DNA of 64,000 bases, from positions 2,458,001-2,522,000 of the forward strand of contig NZ_JAYMGI010000002.1 in assembly GCF_035825295.1 (NCBI RefSeq), in the 5' to 3' direction. The position numbers and the translations under genes are program-made. This document shows positions 43,588 to 52,682 of the stretch, one piece after another. The notes below the pieces were generated by a model. The model saw nothing but the letters and a program-made list of their open reading frames with translations. It did no database searches and had not been told where the DNA came from. The stretch comes from Actinacidiphila sp. DG2A-62 (lineage in GTDB: Bacteria; Actinomycetota; Actinomycetes; Streptomycetales; Streptomycetaceae). Within the stretch, counting starts at the first letter, position 1. The number at the start of each line of letters is the position of its first letter.

Positions 43588-43905
43588 GGCGGGATGGACC
43601 CTAGGGGAACGCTCGGGCCAGGCGGAACCCTCGCCTTCCGCTTGTCCCGCCTTTGCCGGGAAACTCCCCGACGCCCGGACCGCGACCGGTTCCGCCCCCC
43701 GCCATCTTGGTAAAGGGATGGTCAAATCACATGCCCGTGACCGGCCTTGACATCCCCTTCGCCCGCTTTGCTCCCCCGCGCGGCTTGACGTACGACGACG
43801 GGCGCGCATTCTAGTGAGGGTCGCCTAACCAAGGGCAGGCTTCGCTAAGACCCGACCGCCGGTCCTCCCCCGGCGCCCACCGAACCGGACCTCCGAAGGA
43901 CCCAC
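43588..43905. other. Region upstream of efeU
   Basis: No gene is evident in the 318 bases between the divergent zinc-ribbon gene and efeU. It contains two overlapping iron-box-like sites near its right end (43815-43848). A CCGAAGGACC ribosome-binding stretch precedes the efeU ATG. Confidence 0.6.
43815..43848. promoter_or_regulatory. Two overlapping iron boxes (IdeR/DmdR-like) before efeU
   Basis: Two 19-bp windows match the palindromic consensus TTAGGTTAGGCTAACCTAA. Site 1 (43815-43833, TGAGGGTCGCCTAACCAAG) agrees at 13 of 19 positions; site 2 (43830-43848, CAAGGGCAGGCTTCGCTAA) at 12 of 19. They lie 58-91 bases before the efeU ATG. Iron-loaded DmdR/IdeR proteins repress iron uptake genes in actinomycetes through such sites. 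Confidence 0.6.
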
Positions 43906-44757
43906 ATGCTGCCCACGTTCGTCATCGGACTGCGCGAAGGACTCGAAGCGGCGCTCATCGTCGGCATCATCGCGTCCTTCCTCGGTCAACAGGGCCGCCG
44001 GGACGCGCTGCGCAAGGTCTGGATCGGCGTGGGCATCGCGGTGGCGATCTGCGTCGCGGTCGCGGTGGGCCTCCAGGTGTGGTCCAGCGACCTGCCGCAG
44101 CGCCAGCAGGAGCAGTTGGAGACGGTGGTCGGCGCGATCGCCGTGGTGATGGTCAGCTACATGGTGCTGTGGATGAAGCGCCACTCGCGCGACCTGCGCA
44201 AGGACCTGGAGGGCGCGGCCGGCCAGGCGCTGGCGGCCGGCTCCGCCTCCGCGCTGATCGTGATGGCCTTCCTGGCGGTGCTGCGCGAGGGCTTCGAGAC
44301 CTCGGTGTTCTTGCTCGCCACCTTCAACGAGAGCAGCAACCCCTGGTACGGCGGCTCCGGCGCCGCCCTCGGCATCGTGGTGGCCGCGGTCATCGGCTAC
44401 GGCATCTACCGCGGCGGCGTCCGCATCAACCTCTCCCGCTTCTTCCGCGTGACCGGCGTGGTGCTGATCCTGGTCGCGGCCGGCCTGGTCGCCACCGCCC
44501 TGATGACCGCCTACGAGGGCGGCTGGCTGGACCAGGGCTCGCAGGCGTTCGACCTGTCCTGGCTGGTGCGCCCCGGCACGCCGGTCTCCTCGGTGGTCAC
44601 CGGAGTCCTCGGCATCCAGCCGTACCCGAACTGGGCGATGGTCATCGGCTGGCTGGTCTACGCGGTCCCGATGACCGCGGTCGTGCTCTGGCCGGCCCGC
44701 CGCAAGGCGCCGGCCGCGGCGCAGCGCAAGCAGCCGCGGCCCGTCGAGGCCGGCTGA
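43906..44757 (+). CDS. efeU: Ferrous iron permease EfeU (FTR1 family)
   Basis: 283 aa from ATG 43906 (AAGGACC upstream). Seven or so hydrophobic segments contain the two FTR1 signatures, LREGLEAALIVGII near residue 9 and VLREGFETSVFLLA near residue 125, which bind iron within the membrane. It carries iron across the cytoplasmic membrane together with the downstream EfeO and EfeB proteins. It is the first gene of an efeU-efeO-efeB operon preceded by iron-box-like sequences. Confidence 0.95.
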   Translation: MLPTFVIGLREGLEAALIVGIIASFLGQQGRRDALRKVWIGVGIAVAICVAVAVGLQVWSSDLPQRQQEQLETVVGAIAVVMVSYMVLWMKRHSRDLRKDLEGAAGQALAAGSASALIVMAFLAVLREGFETSVFLLATFNESSNPWYGGSGAALGIVVAAVIGYGIYRGGVRINLSRFFRVTGVVLILVAAGLVATALMTAYEGGWLDQGSQAFDLSWLVRPGTPVSSVVTGVLGIQPYPNWAMVIGWLVYAVPMTAVVLWPARRKAPAAAQRKQPRPVEAG

Positions 44758-44887
44758 CCGCGCCGCCGCGCGGGGCGGTTCCCCGCACGGCCCCGCGCGA
44801 TCCCGCGCACCCCGTACCTCCCGCACTCCCCTCTCCCCCGCCCACACGCGACGTCGTCGTGCCCGCACGGCCCCCGAGGAGCCCGCT

Positions 44888-46066
44888 GTGAACGCCCCTT
44901 CCACCCGCCGTAGAGTCCTGGCCTGTGCCGCCACCGCGCTGTCCGCGGGGCTGCTGCTGACCGCCTGCGGCGGTGACAAGGACGGCTCGGGCGACTCCGG
45001 CGCCAAGGCGAAGAACGCCTCGGCCACGACCGCGAGCGTCGCGATCACCATCACCGACAAGGACTGCGCGCCGGACCCGGCGAGCGTCCCCGCGGGCACC
45101 GTGAAGTTCAAGGTGACCAACAAGGACTCCGCCAAGGTCACCGAGGCCGAACTGCTCGACGGCGGCAAGATGCTGGGCGAGAAGGAGAACCTGACCCCGG
45201 GCCTGTCCGGCGACTTCACGCTCAACCTCGACGCGGGCAGGTACACCGTCTACTGCCCGGGCGCGCACACCGACAAGACCGGCTTCACCGTCACCGGCGC
45301 CGCGAAGAAGACCTGGAAGGACGACCCGCGGCTGGTCGCCGCCACCCAGGACTACGCGGCCTGGATCACCGGCGAGGTCAAGCAGCTGGTGACCACCACC
45401 GACGCGTTCACCGCCGCGGTCAAGGCCGGCAAGGTGGACGAGGCCAAGACGCTGTACGGCAAGGCCCGCATCCACTACGAGCGCGTCGAGCCGACCGCGG
45501 AGATCTGGGGCGACATCGACGGCCGGATCGACGGCCGCGCCGACGACGCGCCCACCCCCGCCGACTTCACCGGCTTCCACCGCATCGAGCAGGCGCTGTG
45601 GCAGCAGAAGTCGCTGACCGGCACCGCGAAGCTGGCCGACCAGCTCGACACCGACGTCAAGGCGCTCTACGCCAAGGTGCAGACCGTGGAGTACCAGCCC
45701 GCGGAGATCGCCAACGGCGCCACCGACCTGGTCAACGAGATCCAGTCCTCGAAGATCACCGGCGAGGAGGAGCGCTACTCGCACATCGACCTGCTGGACT
45801 TCGACGGCAACCTGGCCGGCGCCAACGAGGCCGTCAGCGTGCTGATGCCGGTGCTCAAGGCGAAGGACGCGGCGCTGGCCGCCACCGTCACGCAGCGGTA
45901 CCAGCAGACCGCCGCCGCGCTGAAGAAGTACCAGGCGAAGCCCGGTTACGAGAACACCGGCTACGTCGACTACAGCAAGGTCTCCGCGACCGAGCGGCGT
46001 ACCCTGTCGCAGACCGTGGACGCCTACGCAGAGGCCGTATCCAAGATCGCCGGAAAGATCGCCTGA
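44888..46066 (+). CDS. efeO: Iron uptake lipoprotein EfeO
   Basis: 392 aa from GTG 44888. The signal peptide ends in the lipobox LLLTACGG (C27). A cupredoxin-like domain (VAITITDKDCAPDPASVPAG, VYCPGAHTDKTGF) is followed by the M75 imelysin-like domain with the metal site HYERVEP and GFHRIEQ, and the end of the domain LVNEIQSSKITGEEERYSH. It is a surface-anchored periplasmic-type partner that supplies iron to EfeU. The 130-base gap to efeU contains no gene. Confidence 0.95.
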   Translation: MNAPSTRRRVLACAATALSAGLLLTACGGDKDGSGDSGAKAKNASATTASVAITITDKDCAPDPASVPAGTVKFKVTNKDSAKVTEAELLDGGKMLGEKENLTPGLSGDFTLNLDAGRYTVYCPGAHTDKTGFTVTGAAKKTWKDDPRLVAATQDYAAWITGEVKQLVTTTDAFTAAVKAGKVDEAKTLYGKARIHYERVEPTAEIWGDIDGRIDGRADDAPTPADFTGFHRIEQALWQQKSLTGTAKLADQLDTDVKALYAKVQTVEYQPAEIANGATDLVNEIQSSKITGEEERYSHIDLLDFDGNLAGANEAVSVLMPVLKAKDAALAATVTQRYQQTAAALKKYQAKPGYENTGYVDYSKVSATERRTLSQTVDAYAEAVSKIAGKIA

Positions 46067-46069
46067 GCC

Positions 46070-47470
46070 GTGACCGACAGCCCCGACGCCGCCGCCTCGT
46101 CCACCCCGTCCGACGCCCCGGGCACGCCGGGCGCGTCCGGCGCTCCGGGCGCTCCGGGCCCGTCCGCCGGCCGTCCCGCCGTCAGCCGGCGGCGACTGCT
46201 GGGCGCGGTGGGCGCCGGAGCGGTCGCGGGGGCGGCGCTCGGCGTCGGCGGCGCCGCGCTGGCCGACCGCGACGGCGGGTCCTCGGACGGGTCGTCCGGC
46301 GCCTCGTCCGGCGGGGGCTCGGCGGACGGCGGCGCGGCCACGGTGGCCTTCCGCGCCGGCCACCAGGCGGGCATCGCCACGCCCGCCCAGGACCGGCTGT
46401 GCTTCGCCACCTTCGACGTGGCGCCCACCGCGACCCGCGCCGACCTGGCCGAGCTGCTGGCCACCTGGACCGCGGCGGCCGAGGCGATGACCCGCGGCCT
46501 GCCGGTGCCCGGCGACAAGGGCGACCTCAACACCCCGCCGGACGACACCGGCGAGGCCGCCGGGCTGACCCCCGGCCGGCTCACCATCACCGTCGGATAC
46601 GGCCCCTCGCTCTTCGACGGCCGGTTCGGGCTGGCCGCGCGCCGCCCGTCGGCGCTGAAGCCGCTGCCCGAGCTGCCCGGCGAGAACCTCGACCCGGCGG
46701 GCTCCGGCGGCGACATATGCGTGCAGGCGTGCGCCGACGACCCGCAGGTGGCCTTCCACGCGGTACGCAACCTGCGCCGGCTCGGCTTCGGCACCCTGGT
46801 GCCGCGCTGGATGGAACTGGGCTTCGGCCGCACCTCCTCCACCTCCCCGCAGCAGACCACCCCGCGCAACCTGCTGGGCTTCAAGGACGGCACTCGCAAC
46901 ATCGACGCCACCAACGCCGGCCTGATCGGCAGGCACGTGTGGATCGGCGAGGAGGAGCCGCAGCGCTGGGCGCGCGGCGGCTCGTACCTGGTGGCCCGGA
47001 AGATCAAGATGCGGATGGAGCAGTGGGACCGCGACCGGCTGGGCGACCAGCAGAACGTCTTCGGCCGCTTCAAGGACACCGGCGCGCCGCTGACCGGCGC
47101 CAAGGAGTTCGACACGCCGGACTTCGCCGCGAAGAACGGCTCGCAGTACGTGATCCCGGCCGACGCCCACATCCGGCTGGCCGCCCACGAGAACAACAAC
47201 GGCCTGCGCATCCTGCGCCGCGGCTACTCCTACACCGACGGCATCGACCCGGAGACCGGGGACCTGCTGGGCGGCCTGTTCTTCATCGCGTTCATGAAGA
47301 GCCCGCAGCAGTTCGTCACGCTGCAGCGGGTGCTGGGCGCGCACGACGCGCTCAACGAGTACATCCAGCACATCGGCAGCGGCGTGTTCATGGCGCCGCC
47401 GGGCCTGGCGGCCGGGCAGGACTGGGGCCGCCAGCTGTTCGGCCAGGGCGGGCCGGCGCAGGGCGCGTGA
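46070..47470 (+). CDS. efeB: Deferrochelatase/DyP-type peroxidase EfeB
   Basis: 466 aa from GTG 46070, four bases after efeO. A twin-arginine signal, SRRRLLGAVGAGAVAG (R40-R41), is followed by a Gly/Ser-rich linker, so it is exported by Tat. The DyP motif GFKDGTRN (G-x-x-D-G) and heme-region HIRLAAHENNNG are present, with LLGGLFFIAFMKSPQQFVTL near the C-terminus. It releases iron from heme or oxidises Fe(II) for EfeUO uptake. With efeU and efeO it completes the operon. Confidence 0.95.
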   Translation: MTDSPDAAASSTPSDAPGTPGASGAPGAPGPSAGRPAVSRRRLLGAVGAGAVAGAALGVGGAALADRDGGSSDGSSGASSGGGSADGGAATVAFRAGHQAGIATPAQDRLCFATFDVAPTATRADLAELLATWTAAAEAMTRGLPVPGDKGDLNTPPDDTGEAAGLTPGRLTITVGYGPSLFDGRFGLAARRPSALKPLPELPGENLDPAGSGGDICVQACADDPQVAFHAVRNLRRLGFGTLVPRWMELGFGRTSSTSPQQTTPRNLLGFKDGTRNIDATNAGLIGRHVWIGEEEPQRWARGGSYLVARKIKMRMEQWDRDRLGDQQNVFGRFKDTGAPLTGAKEFDTPDFAAKNGSQYVIPADAHIRLAAHENNNGLRILRRGYSYTDGIDPETGDLLGGLFFIAFMKSPQQFVTLQRVLGAHDALNEYIQHIGSGVFMAPPGLAAGQDWGRQLFGQGGPAQGA

Positions 47471-47484
47471 GCCCGGGCGTGCCG

Positions 47485-47564
47485 GCGGGGACGGACCGGC
47501 GCGGGGACGGACCGGCGCGGGAGCCGATCGGCGCGGGGACGGACCGGCGCGGGGACGGATCGGC
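47485..47564. repeat. Tandem repeat, five copies of a 16-bp unit
   Basis: The unit GCGGGGACGGACCGGC occurs five times in a row from 47485 (third copy GCGGGAGCCGATCGGC, fifth with one change), starting 14 bases past the efeB stop. It is not coding in any credible frame. It may help to end transcription through GC pairing, but it is mainly notable as a copy-number-variable site. Confidence 0.85.
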
Positions 47565-47691
47565 GCGGGGCGCGTAGCCAGGGATCGGGAGTCCCTGGAC
47601 AGGTGAAGCCTTCATCCGCCGGGCGGAGCGGACGAGTCTGGAGCGGACGGCGGGCGCACGGCCCGCCGGCCCCGGACGAAAGGCCCTCCCC

Positions 47692-48498
47692 GTGAGCACT
47701 CCCACCGACTCCCGCACCGACCCCGCCGCCGGCGCCCCCTCGCGGGGACGGATCGCGCTGGTCACCGGCGGCAACCGCGGCATCGGCCGCAGCAGCGCGC
47801 TGCGGCTGGCCGCCGACGGCGTCGACCTGATCCTCACCTACCGCTCGCACCCCGAGGAGGCGGAGGCGGTCGTCGCCGAGGCCGAGGCGCTGGGCCGCAC
47901 CGCCCGCGCGCTGCGGCTGGACACCGGCCGGGTCGAGGACTTCCCCGCGTTCGCCGACGCGCTGCGCGACGCGCTGAAGCAGGGCTGGGACCGCGACACC
48001 TTCGACTACCTGGTCAACAACGCGGGCCACGCGGCCGGCGGCCCGATCGCCGCGACCACCGTCGAGGACTTCGACGGCCTGGTGAACGTCCACCTGCGCG
48101 GCGTGTACTTCCTCACCCAGACGCTGCTGCCGCTGCTCACCGACGGCGGCCGGATCGTCACCCTCTCCTCCGGGCTGACCCGGTTCGTCGGCCCCGGCTT
48201 CTCCGCCTACGCCGCGGTCAAGGGCGCGGTCGAGGTCTTCACCCGCTACCTGGCCGTCGAGCTGGGCCCGCGCGGCATCAGCGCCAACACCGTGGCGGCC
48301 GGCGCGGTCGCCTCGGACTTCGCGGGCGGCCTGGTGCGCGACGACGCGGAGTTCCAGGCCCGGATCGGCGCGGCGACCGCCCTCGGCCGGGTCGGGCTGC
48401 CCGACGACATCGGCGGCGCGGTGGCGGCGCTGCTCGGCGAGGGCACCGGCTGGATCACCGGCCAGCGCATCGAGGTCTCCGGCGGTCAGCAGCTCTGA
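47692..48498 (+). CDS. Short-chain dehydrogenase/reductase
   Basis: 268 aa from GTG 47692 (AGGCCCTCCCC upstream; weak). Cofactor motif [21 protein letters not shown] motif [12 protein letters not shown], catalytic Ser in TLSSGLTRF, and the Tyr-Lys pair in [13 protein letters not shown] are present. It ends with the usual [20 protein letters not shown] preference is suggested by the TYRSH segment following the second strand. The substrate is unknown. Confidence 0.92.
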   Translation: MSTPTDSRTDPAAGAPSRGRIALVTGGNRGIGRSSALRLAADGVDLILTYRSHPEEAEAVVAEAEALGRTARALRLDTGRVEDFPAFADALRDALKQGWDRDTFDYLVNNAGHAAGGPIAATTVEDFDGLVNVHLRGVYFLTQTLLPLLTDGGRIVTLSSGLTRFVGPGFSAYAAVKGAVEVFTRYLAVELGPRGISANTVAAGAVASDFAGGLVRDDAEFQARIGAATALGRVGLPDDIGGAVAALLGEGTGWITGQRIEVSGGQQL

Positions 48499-48704
48499 CC
48501 CGTCCGCCGATCCGACCGGTACGCCGATCCGACCGGCGAGCGGCGGACACACAGCGAACACGGCGGACACGGCGGGCGAGAGCAGACACGGCGGACACCG
48601 GCAGCCGCGGCGGTCCCGGTCGGTCGTGGCCGATCGCGGTCGGTCGTGGCCGGTCGTGGCGCCGTACGACATGCAAAAGTGGACTGGAGTGGAGGAGGAC
48701 GACC

Positions 48705-50594
48705 ATGGCACGTACCCCGCTCGACCTCGCGGTGCCCGATCTCGGCGGCCGGCTGGCCGTCGTGACCGGCGGCAGCGACGGCCTGGGGCTCGGACTGGCC
48801 GGCGCGCTGGCCGCCGCGGGCGCCGAGGTGGTGCTGCCGGTGCGCGACCCGGCCAAGGGCGCCGCCGCGCTCGAACGCGTCCGCGCCGCGGCCCCCGGCG
48901 CCCGGGTGTCGCTGCGCGGCCTGGACCTGGCGTCGCTGGACTCGGTCGCGGAGCTGGCCGGCACGCTGCTGGCCGAGGGCCGGCCGGTGGACCTGCTGGT
49001 GCTCAACGCGGGCGTCATGACGCCACCGGTCCGGCACACCGCCGCCGACGGCTTCGAGCTGCAGTTCGGCGTCAACCACCTCGGGCACGTCGCGCTCACC
49101 GTGCGGCTGCTGCCGCTGCTGACCGCGGGCGGCGGGGCACGGGTGGTCACCCACACCAGTTTCGGCGCCCGGCAGGGCTCGCTGCACTGGGACGATCTGC
49201 AGTACGAGCAGGGCTACACGCCGTGGAAGGCGTACAACCAGTCCAAGCTGGCGCTCGCGCTGTTCGGGCTCGAACTGGGCCGCCGCTCGGACGCGGCCGG
49301 CTGGGGCCTGACCAGCGTCCTCGCCCACCCGGGCCTGGCCTCGACCAACCTCCAGGCGGCCGGCCCGAGCATGGGCCGCGCGCGGCCGTCGCGGATGCGC
49401 GCCGTCTTCTCCCGGCTGGCCCGGTTGGGGCTGCTGGTGCAGCCCGTCGAGAAGGGCATGCGGCCGGTGCTCTACGCGGCCACCTCGCCGCACGCGCGCA
49501 CCGGAGCCTTCTACGGCCCCGGCGGCCCCGGCCAGATCAGCGGCCGGCCGGTCGAGTTGAGGCACTACGCGTCGATGCGGGACGCTGCCGCCGCCGCGCG
49601 GATGTGGGACGAGTCGCTGCGGCTGGCGGGCGTACCGGCGCCGGCGGACGCACGGCCGGCCGTCGTCGGCCGCGACGCGGCCGGCGGCTGGCCGGCGGTG
49701 CGGGCGGGCGGGCGAGACGGACCACGGGGAGGGCTGAGGGCGGTGGACCGGGACCGTGAACAGCTCGCCGACTTCCTGCGCACGCGGCGCGAGGCGCTGC
49801 AGCCCGAGGACGTAGGGCTGCCGCGCGGCGCCCGGCGGCGCACCCGGGGGCTGCGCCGGGAGGAGGTCGCCGCGCTGTGCGGGATGTCCGCGGACTACTA
49901 CGGCCGGCTCGAACAGGGCCGCGGCCCGCAGCCGTCGGAGCCGATGCTCGCGGCGATCGCCCGGGGCCTGCACCTGACGCTGGACGAGCGCGACCACCTG
50001 TTCCGGCTGGGCGGCCACTCCGCGCCGCCGCGCTCGGCCGCGACCGACCACGTCAGCCCCGGGCTGATGCGCATCCTGGACCGGCTGGCCGACACCCCCG
50101 CGCAGGTGATGGGGAACACCGGCGAGACGCTGGTGCAGACGCCGCCGGCGGTCGCGCTCCTCGGCGACCAGGCCGGCCACACCGGCCGGGCGCGCAGCAT
50201 CTTCTACCGGTGGTTCACCGATCCGGCGGCGCGGCTGATCTACCCGGAGGAGGACCACCCGCTGCACAGCCGGCTGTTCACCTCCGACCTGCGCACCGCC
50301 TACTCCCGGCAGGGCTCGGCCCCGGACCGCCCGGCCGCCCGCCTGGTCGCCGAACTCCTCGACGTCAGCCCGGAGTTCGCCCGGCTGTGGAGTGCCCACG
50401 AGGTGGGCCTGCGGCGGCCGGAGACCAAGCGGCTGCGGCACCCCGCGGTGGGCGTGCTCGACCTGCACTGCCAGACCCTCTTCGACGCCGACCAGCCGCA
50501 GGGCCTGCTGGTGTACACCGCGACGCCCGGCTCGGAGTCCTACGAGAAGCTCCAGCTCCTGACGATGCTCGGCGCCCGGCCACCGGGCTCGTGA
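48705..50594 (+). CDS. SDR oxidoreductase in frame with an XRE regulator (fusion)
   Basis: 629 aa from ATG 48705 (GGAGGACGACC upstream). Residues 1-320 are an [50 protein letters not shown], catalytic SerThr region HTSFGARQG and Tyr-Lys in [12 protein letters not shown]. Residues about 347-629 are an XRE/MmyB-type regulator: [57 protein letters not shown], then the MmyB-like ligand domain (RIYPEED-like ... [19 protein letters not shown]). SDR and regulator are normally separate neighbouring genes. No stop separates them here. Confidence 0.8.
   Translation: MARTPLDLAVPDLGGRLAVVTGGSDGLGLGLAGALAAAGAEVVLPVRDPAKGAAALERVRAAAPGARVSLRGLDLASLDSVAELAGTLLAEGRPVDLLVLNAGVMTPPVRHTAADGFELQFGVNHLGHVALTVRLLPLLTAGGGARVVTHTSFGARQGSLHWDDLQYEQGYTPWKAYNQSKLALALFGLELGRRSDAAGWGLTSVLAHPGLASTNLQAAGPSMGRARPSRMRAVFSRLARLGLLVQPVEKGMRPVLYAATSPHARTGAFYGPGGPGQISGRPVELRHYASMRDAAAAARMWDESLRLAGVPAPADARPAVVGRDAAGGWPAVRAGGRDGPRGGLRAVDRDREQLADFLRTRREALQPEDVGLPRGARRRTRGLRREEVAALCGMSADYYGRLEQGRGPQPSEPMLAAIARGLHLTLDERDHLFRLGGHSAPPRSAATDHVSPGLMRILDRLADTPAQVMGNTGETLVQTPPAVALLGDQAGHTGRARSIFYRWFTDPAARLIYPEEDHPLHSRLFTSDLRTAYSRQGSAPDRPAARLVAELLDVSPEFARLWSAHEVGLRRPETKRLRHPAVGVLDLHCQTLFDADQPQGLLVYTATPGSESYEKLQLLTMLGARPPGS
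49743..50594 (+). CDS. XRE/MmyB-type regulator, alternative separate start
   Basis: GTG 49743 has GGGGAGGG about nine bases upstream and begins [20 protein letters not shown], the normal N-terminus of this family, giving 283 aa, its usual length. It is therefore likely made independently, whether or not the SDR reads into it. A TGA at 49735 in another frame suggests that the SDR originally stopped just before this start. This describes part of the fused frame, not an extra locus. Confidence 0.55.
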   Translation: MDRDREQLADFLRTRREALQPEDVGLPRGARRRTRGLRREEVAALCGMSADYYGRLEQGRGPQPSEPMLAAIARGLHLTLDERDHLFRLGGHSAPPRSAATDHVSPGLMRILDRLADTPAQVMGNTGETLVQTPPAVALLGDQAGHTGRARSIFYRWFTDPAARLIYPEEDHPLHSRLFTSDLRTAYSRQGSAPDRPAARLVAELLDVSPEFARLWSAHEVGLRRPETKRLRHPAVGVLDLHCQTLFDADQPQGLLVYTATPGSESYEKLQLLTMLGARPPGS

Positions 50595-50602
50595 CGCGGG
50601 CG

Positions 50603-51574
50603 CTACCCGTGGAGGCGGCGGCGCAGGAAGTCGTCCCAGGTCCGCCCGAACGTGGCCGCGAGCGCGGAGTCCGGGGCGAAGACGTCCCAGGCGTGGAAGG
50701 CGTGGGCGTACAGGTGCAGGTCGACCGGGACCCCGGCGGCGGTCAGCCGCCGGGCGAAGTCGAGGTCCTCGTCGCGGAAGACGTCGTACTGGGCCACGGC
50801 GACGAAGGTGTCCGGCAGCCCGGCCAGGTCGGTCGCGCGGCCGGGCGCGCAGTAGGGGTGCACGTCGGGGGCGCCCACGCGCTCGCCGAGGACGGCGGCC
50901 CACGCGTAGAGGTTCTCCCGGCGGTCGTAGAGTCCGAGGTCGGTGATCTCGTGGCTGGACGGGGTGTCGTTGCGGTCGTCGAGCATCGGGTAGTTCAGCG
51001 ACAGCAGCCGCGGGCGGCGCTGCCCGCGGTCGCGGACCATGAGCGCGGTGGCCGCGGCGGGCGCGCCGCCGCCGCTCGCCCCGGCCAGCCCGATCCGGTC
51101 GGGGGCGATCCCGTGCGCGGCGGCGTTCGCCGCGGCGGCGAGGTGGGTGTAGGCGAGGTAGCCGTCCTCGGTGGCCCCGGGCGCCGGGGTCTCGGGCGCG
51201 AGCCGGTAGTCGACCACGGCGAGCACGATGTCCAGGCGCAGCGCCATGGCCGCGGCGTACGCCCGGGACGCGGGGTCGTGGGCGCTGCCCAGCACCTGCG
51301 CGCCGGCGTGGAAGTACAGCAGGCACGGGCGGGGTCCGCCGGTGCCCCCGGGCCGGAACAGCACCACGTCGAGCACGGTGCCGTCGTCGCGGGGTATGCC
51401 GAGCGTCTCGACCGCGACCCGCGGGTCGGGGGCGGGGACCGGCAGCGCGGCCATGGCCGCGGTCATCCGCGCGCGGAAGGCGGGGATGTCGGAGAAGTCG
51501 AGCGCGGCGCCGTTGGGACCCTTGGGCATGGCGTCCAGGGCCGCGGCGAGTTCGGGGTCGATGTCGTAGGCCAT
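50603..51574 (-). CDS. Alpha/beta hydrolase of the HSL (GDXG) lipase/esterase family
   Basis: 323 aa from ATG 51574 (GAAGGACG upstream). Motifs are those of HSL-type esterases but altered: YFHAGAQVLGS replaces the oxyanion HGGG, and LAGASGGGAPAAATAL replaces GDSAGG (Ser nucleophile in G-A-S-G-G). The acid/His part appears as AQYDVFRDEDLDFA and YAHAFHAWDVF. It should hydrolyse short acyl esters. It is convergent with the SDR-XRE gene, with 8 bases between their stops. Confidence 0.87.
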   Translation of the reverse strand: MAYDIDPELAAALDAMPKGPNGAALDFSDIPAFRARMTAAMAALPVPAPDPRVAVETLGIPRDDGTVLDVVLFRPGGTGGPRPCLLYFHAGAQVLGSAHDPASRAYAAAMALRLDIVLAVVDYRLAPETPAPGATEDGYLAYTHLAAAANAAAHGIAPDRIGLAGASGGGAPAAATALMVRDRGQRRPRLLSLNYPMLDDRNDTPSSHEITDLGLYDRRENLYAWAAVLGERVGAPDVHPYCAPGRATDLAGLPDTFVAVAQYDVFRDEDLDFARRLTAAGVPVDLHLYAHAFHAWDVFAPDSALAATFGRTWDDFLRRRLHG

Positions 51575-51724
51575 CGTCGTCCTTCGGGTGCGGGGATCGC
51601 GGAGAGGTGCGGGGGGGCGGAGGAGGGCGGGGGCGCGCGGGGGCGCGGACAGGTGCCGAGGCGCGGAGAGGTGCCGAGGCGGCGCGGTCGCTGGGCCCGC
51701 GAGGGCCGCAGGGGCCTCGGAGGC

Positions 51725-51755
<31 letters not shown>

Positions 51756-51759
51756 ACGC

Positions 51760-52584
51760 TCAGAACAAGGCCGGCTGGCCGCTGCCCGCGGTGATGCCGC
51801 CGTCGACGGGCAGGATCACGCCGGTGATGAAGCGGGCGTCGTCCGAGGCGAGGAAGGCGACCGACCCCGCGACGTCGTCCGGAGTGCTGTGGCCGGTCAG
51901 GGCCCGCCGCTCGTCGAACCGCTCGATCAGCCGCCACGCGTCGGGGTGGTCGGCGGCGTGTTCCTCGCCGAGGGTCAGCGAGGGGGCGACCGCGTTGACG
52001 CGGATGCCGAACCGGCCGAGGTCGAAGGCGAGCCCGCGGGTGAAGTTGACGACGGCGCCCTTGGCCGCGTTGTAGGCGGTAAGCATCCGGTCGCCGCCCA
52101 GCCCGGACGCCGAGGCGATCTGCACGATGCTGCCCCGGGTCTGCTTCAGGTGTGGCAGCGCCGCCCGGGCGCCGAAGAAGCAGCTGTCGACGTCGGTGCC
52201 CATGACCAGCCGCCAGTCGTCGAGGGTCGTCTCCTCGAAGTCCCGGCCCAGGCCGAGGCCGGCGTTGGACACCAGCACGTCCAGGCGGCCGAACCGGTCC
52301 ACCGCCGCGTCGGTCATCGCCTGCACGGCGTCCTGGCTGGTGACGTCGGTGGCCACGGCGAGCGTCCGGTCCGCGCCCAGCTCGGCCGCGAGCGCGTCCA
52401 GCCGGTCCTTGCGGCGGGCCGCCAGGACCACGTTCGCCCCCTCGCGGGCGAACCGCCTGGCGATGCCGACCCCGATCCCGGAGCTGGCGCCGGTGACCAC
52501 GACCGTCTTCCCGCCGAACCGCTGTGCCGCAGAGACCGCAGGGATCGCAGAGGTCGCGGAGACCGCCGAATCCGTCGAATCCAT
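51760..52584 (-). CDS. Short-chain dehydrogenase/reductase
   Basis: 274 aa from ATG 52584 (AAAGAGGCATCTCG upstream). An Ala/Ser-rich leader of about 22 residues precedes VVVTGASSGIGVGIARRFA, VLAARRKDRL, LVSNAGLGLGRD, catalytic Ser IASASGLGG, Tyr-Lys TAYNAAKGAVVNF and the C-terminal ITGVILPVDGGITAG. The AARRK segment after strand 2 suggests NADP. It is divergent from a TetR gene, with operators in the shared promoter, so it is likely its main target. Confidence 0.92.
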   Translation of the reverse strand: MDSTDSAVSATSAIPAVSAAQRFGGKTVVVTGASSGIGVGIARRFAREGANVVLAARRKDRLDALAAELGADRTLAVATDVTSQDAVQAMTDAAVDRFGRLDVLVSNAGLGLGRDFEETTLDDWRLVMGTDVDSCFFGARAALPHLKQTRGSIVQIASASGLGGDRMLTAYNAAKGAVVNFTRGLAFDLGRFGIRVNAVAPSLTLGEEHAADHPDAWRLIERFDERRALTGHSTPDDVAGSVAFLASDDARFITGVILPVDGGITAGSGQPALF

Positions 52585-52603
52585 CGAGATGCCTCTTTCG
52601 TAG

Positions 52604-52663
52604 CGTCAGTGTGTGACGTTTTTAGCGTCAGACACTGACACTACTCGCGTCAGAGGTTGACGC
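52604..52663. promoter_or_regulatory. Three TetR-type operators spaced exactly 22 bp in the SDR/TetR divergent promoter
   Basis: CGTCA-N5-TGACG occurs at 52604-52618, CGTCA-N5-TGACA at 52626-52640 and GCGTCA-N5-TGACGC at 52648-52663. Their start points repeat every 22 bases, about two DNA turns. The last site lies just upstream of the -10-like TAGGGT of the TetR gene. No other sequence in the window has this motif so often. It is inferred to be the regulator's own operator set. Confidence 0.75.
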
Positions 52664-52682
52664 AAAATGGTAGGGTCGGCCC

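Noticed and set aside
44642..47371. 909-codon minus-strand frame opposite efeO/efeB
   Set aside because: It is antisense to well-conserved efeO and efeB and carries no motif.
47485..47564. CRISPR or phage attachment array
   Set aside because: Units are 16 bp with no unique spacers and no cas or integrase gene nearby.
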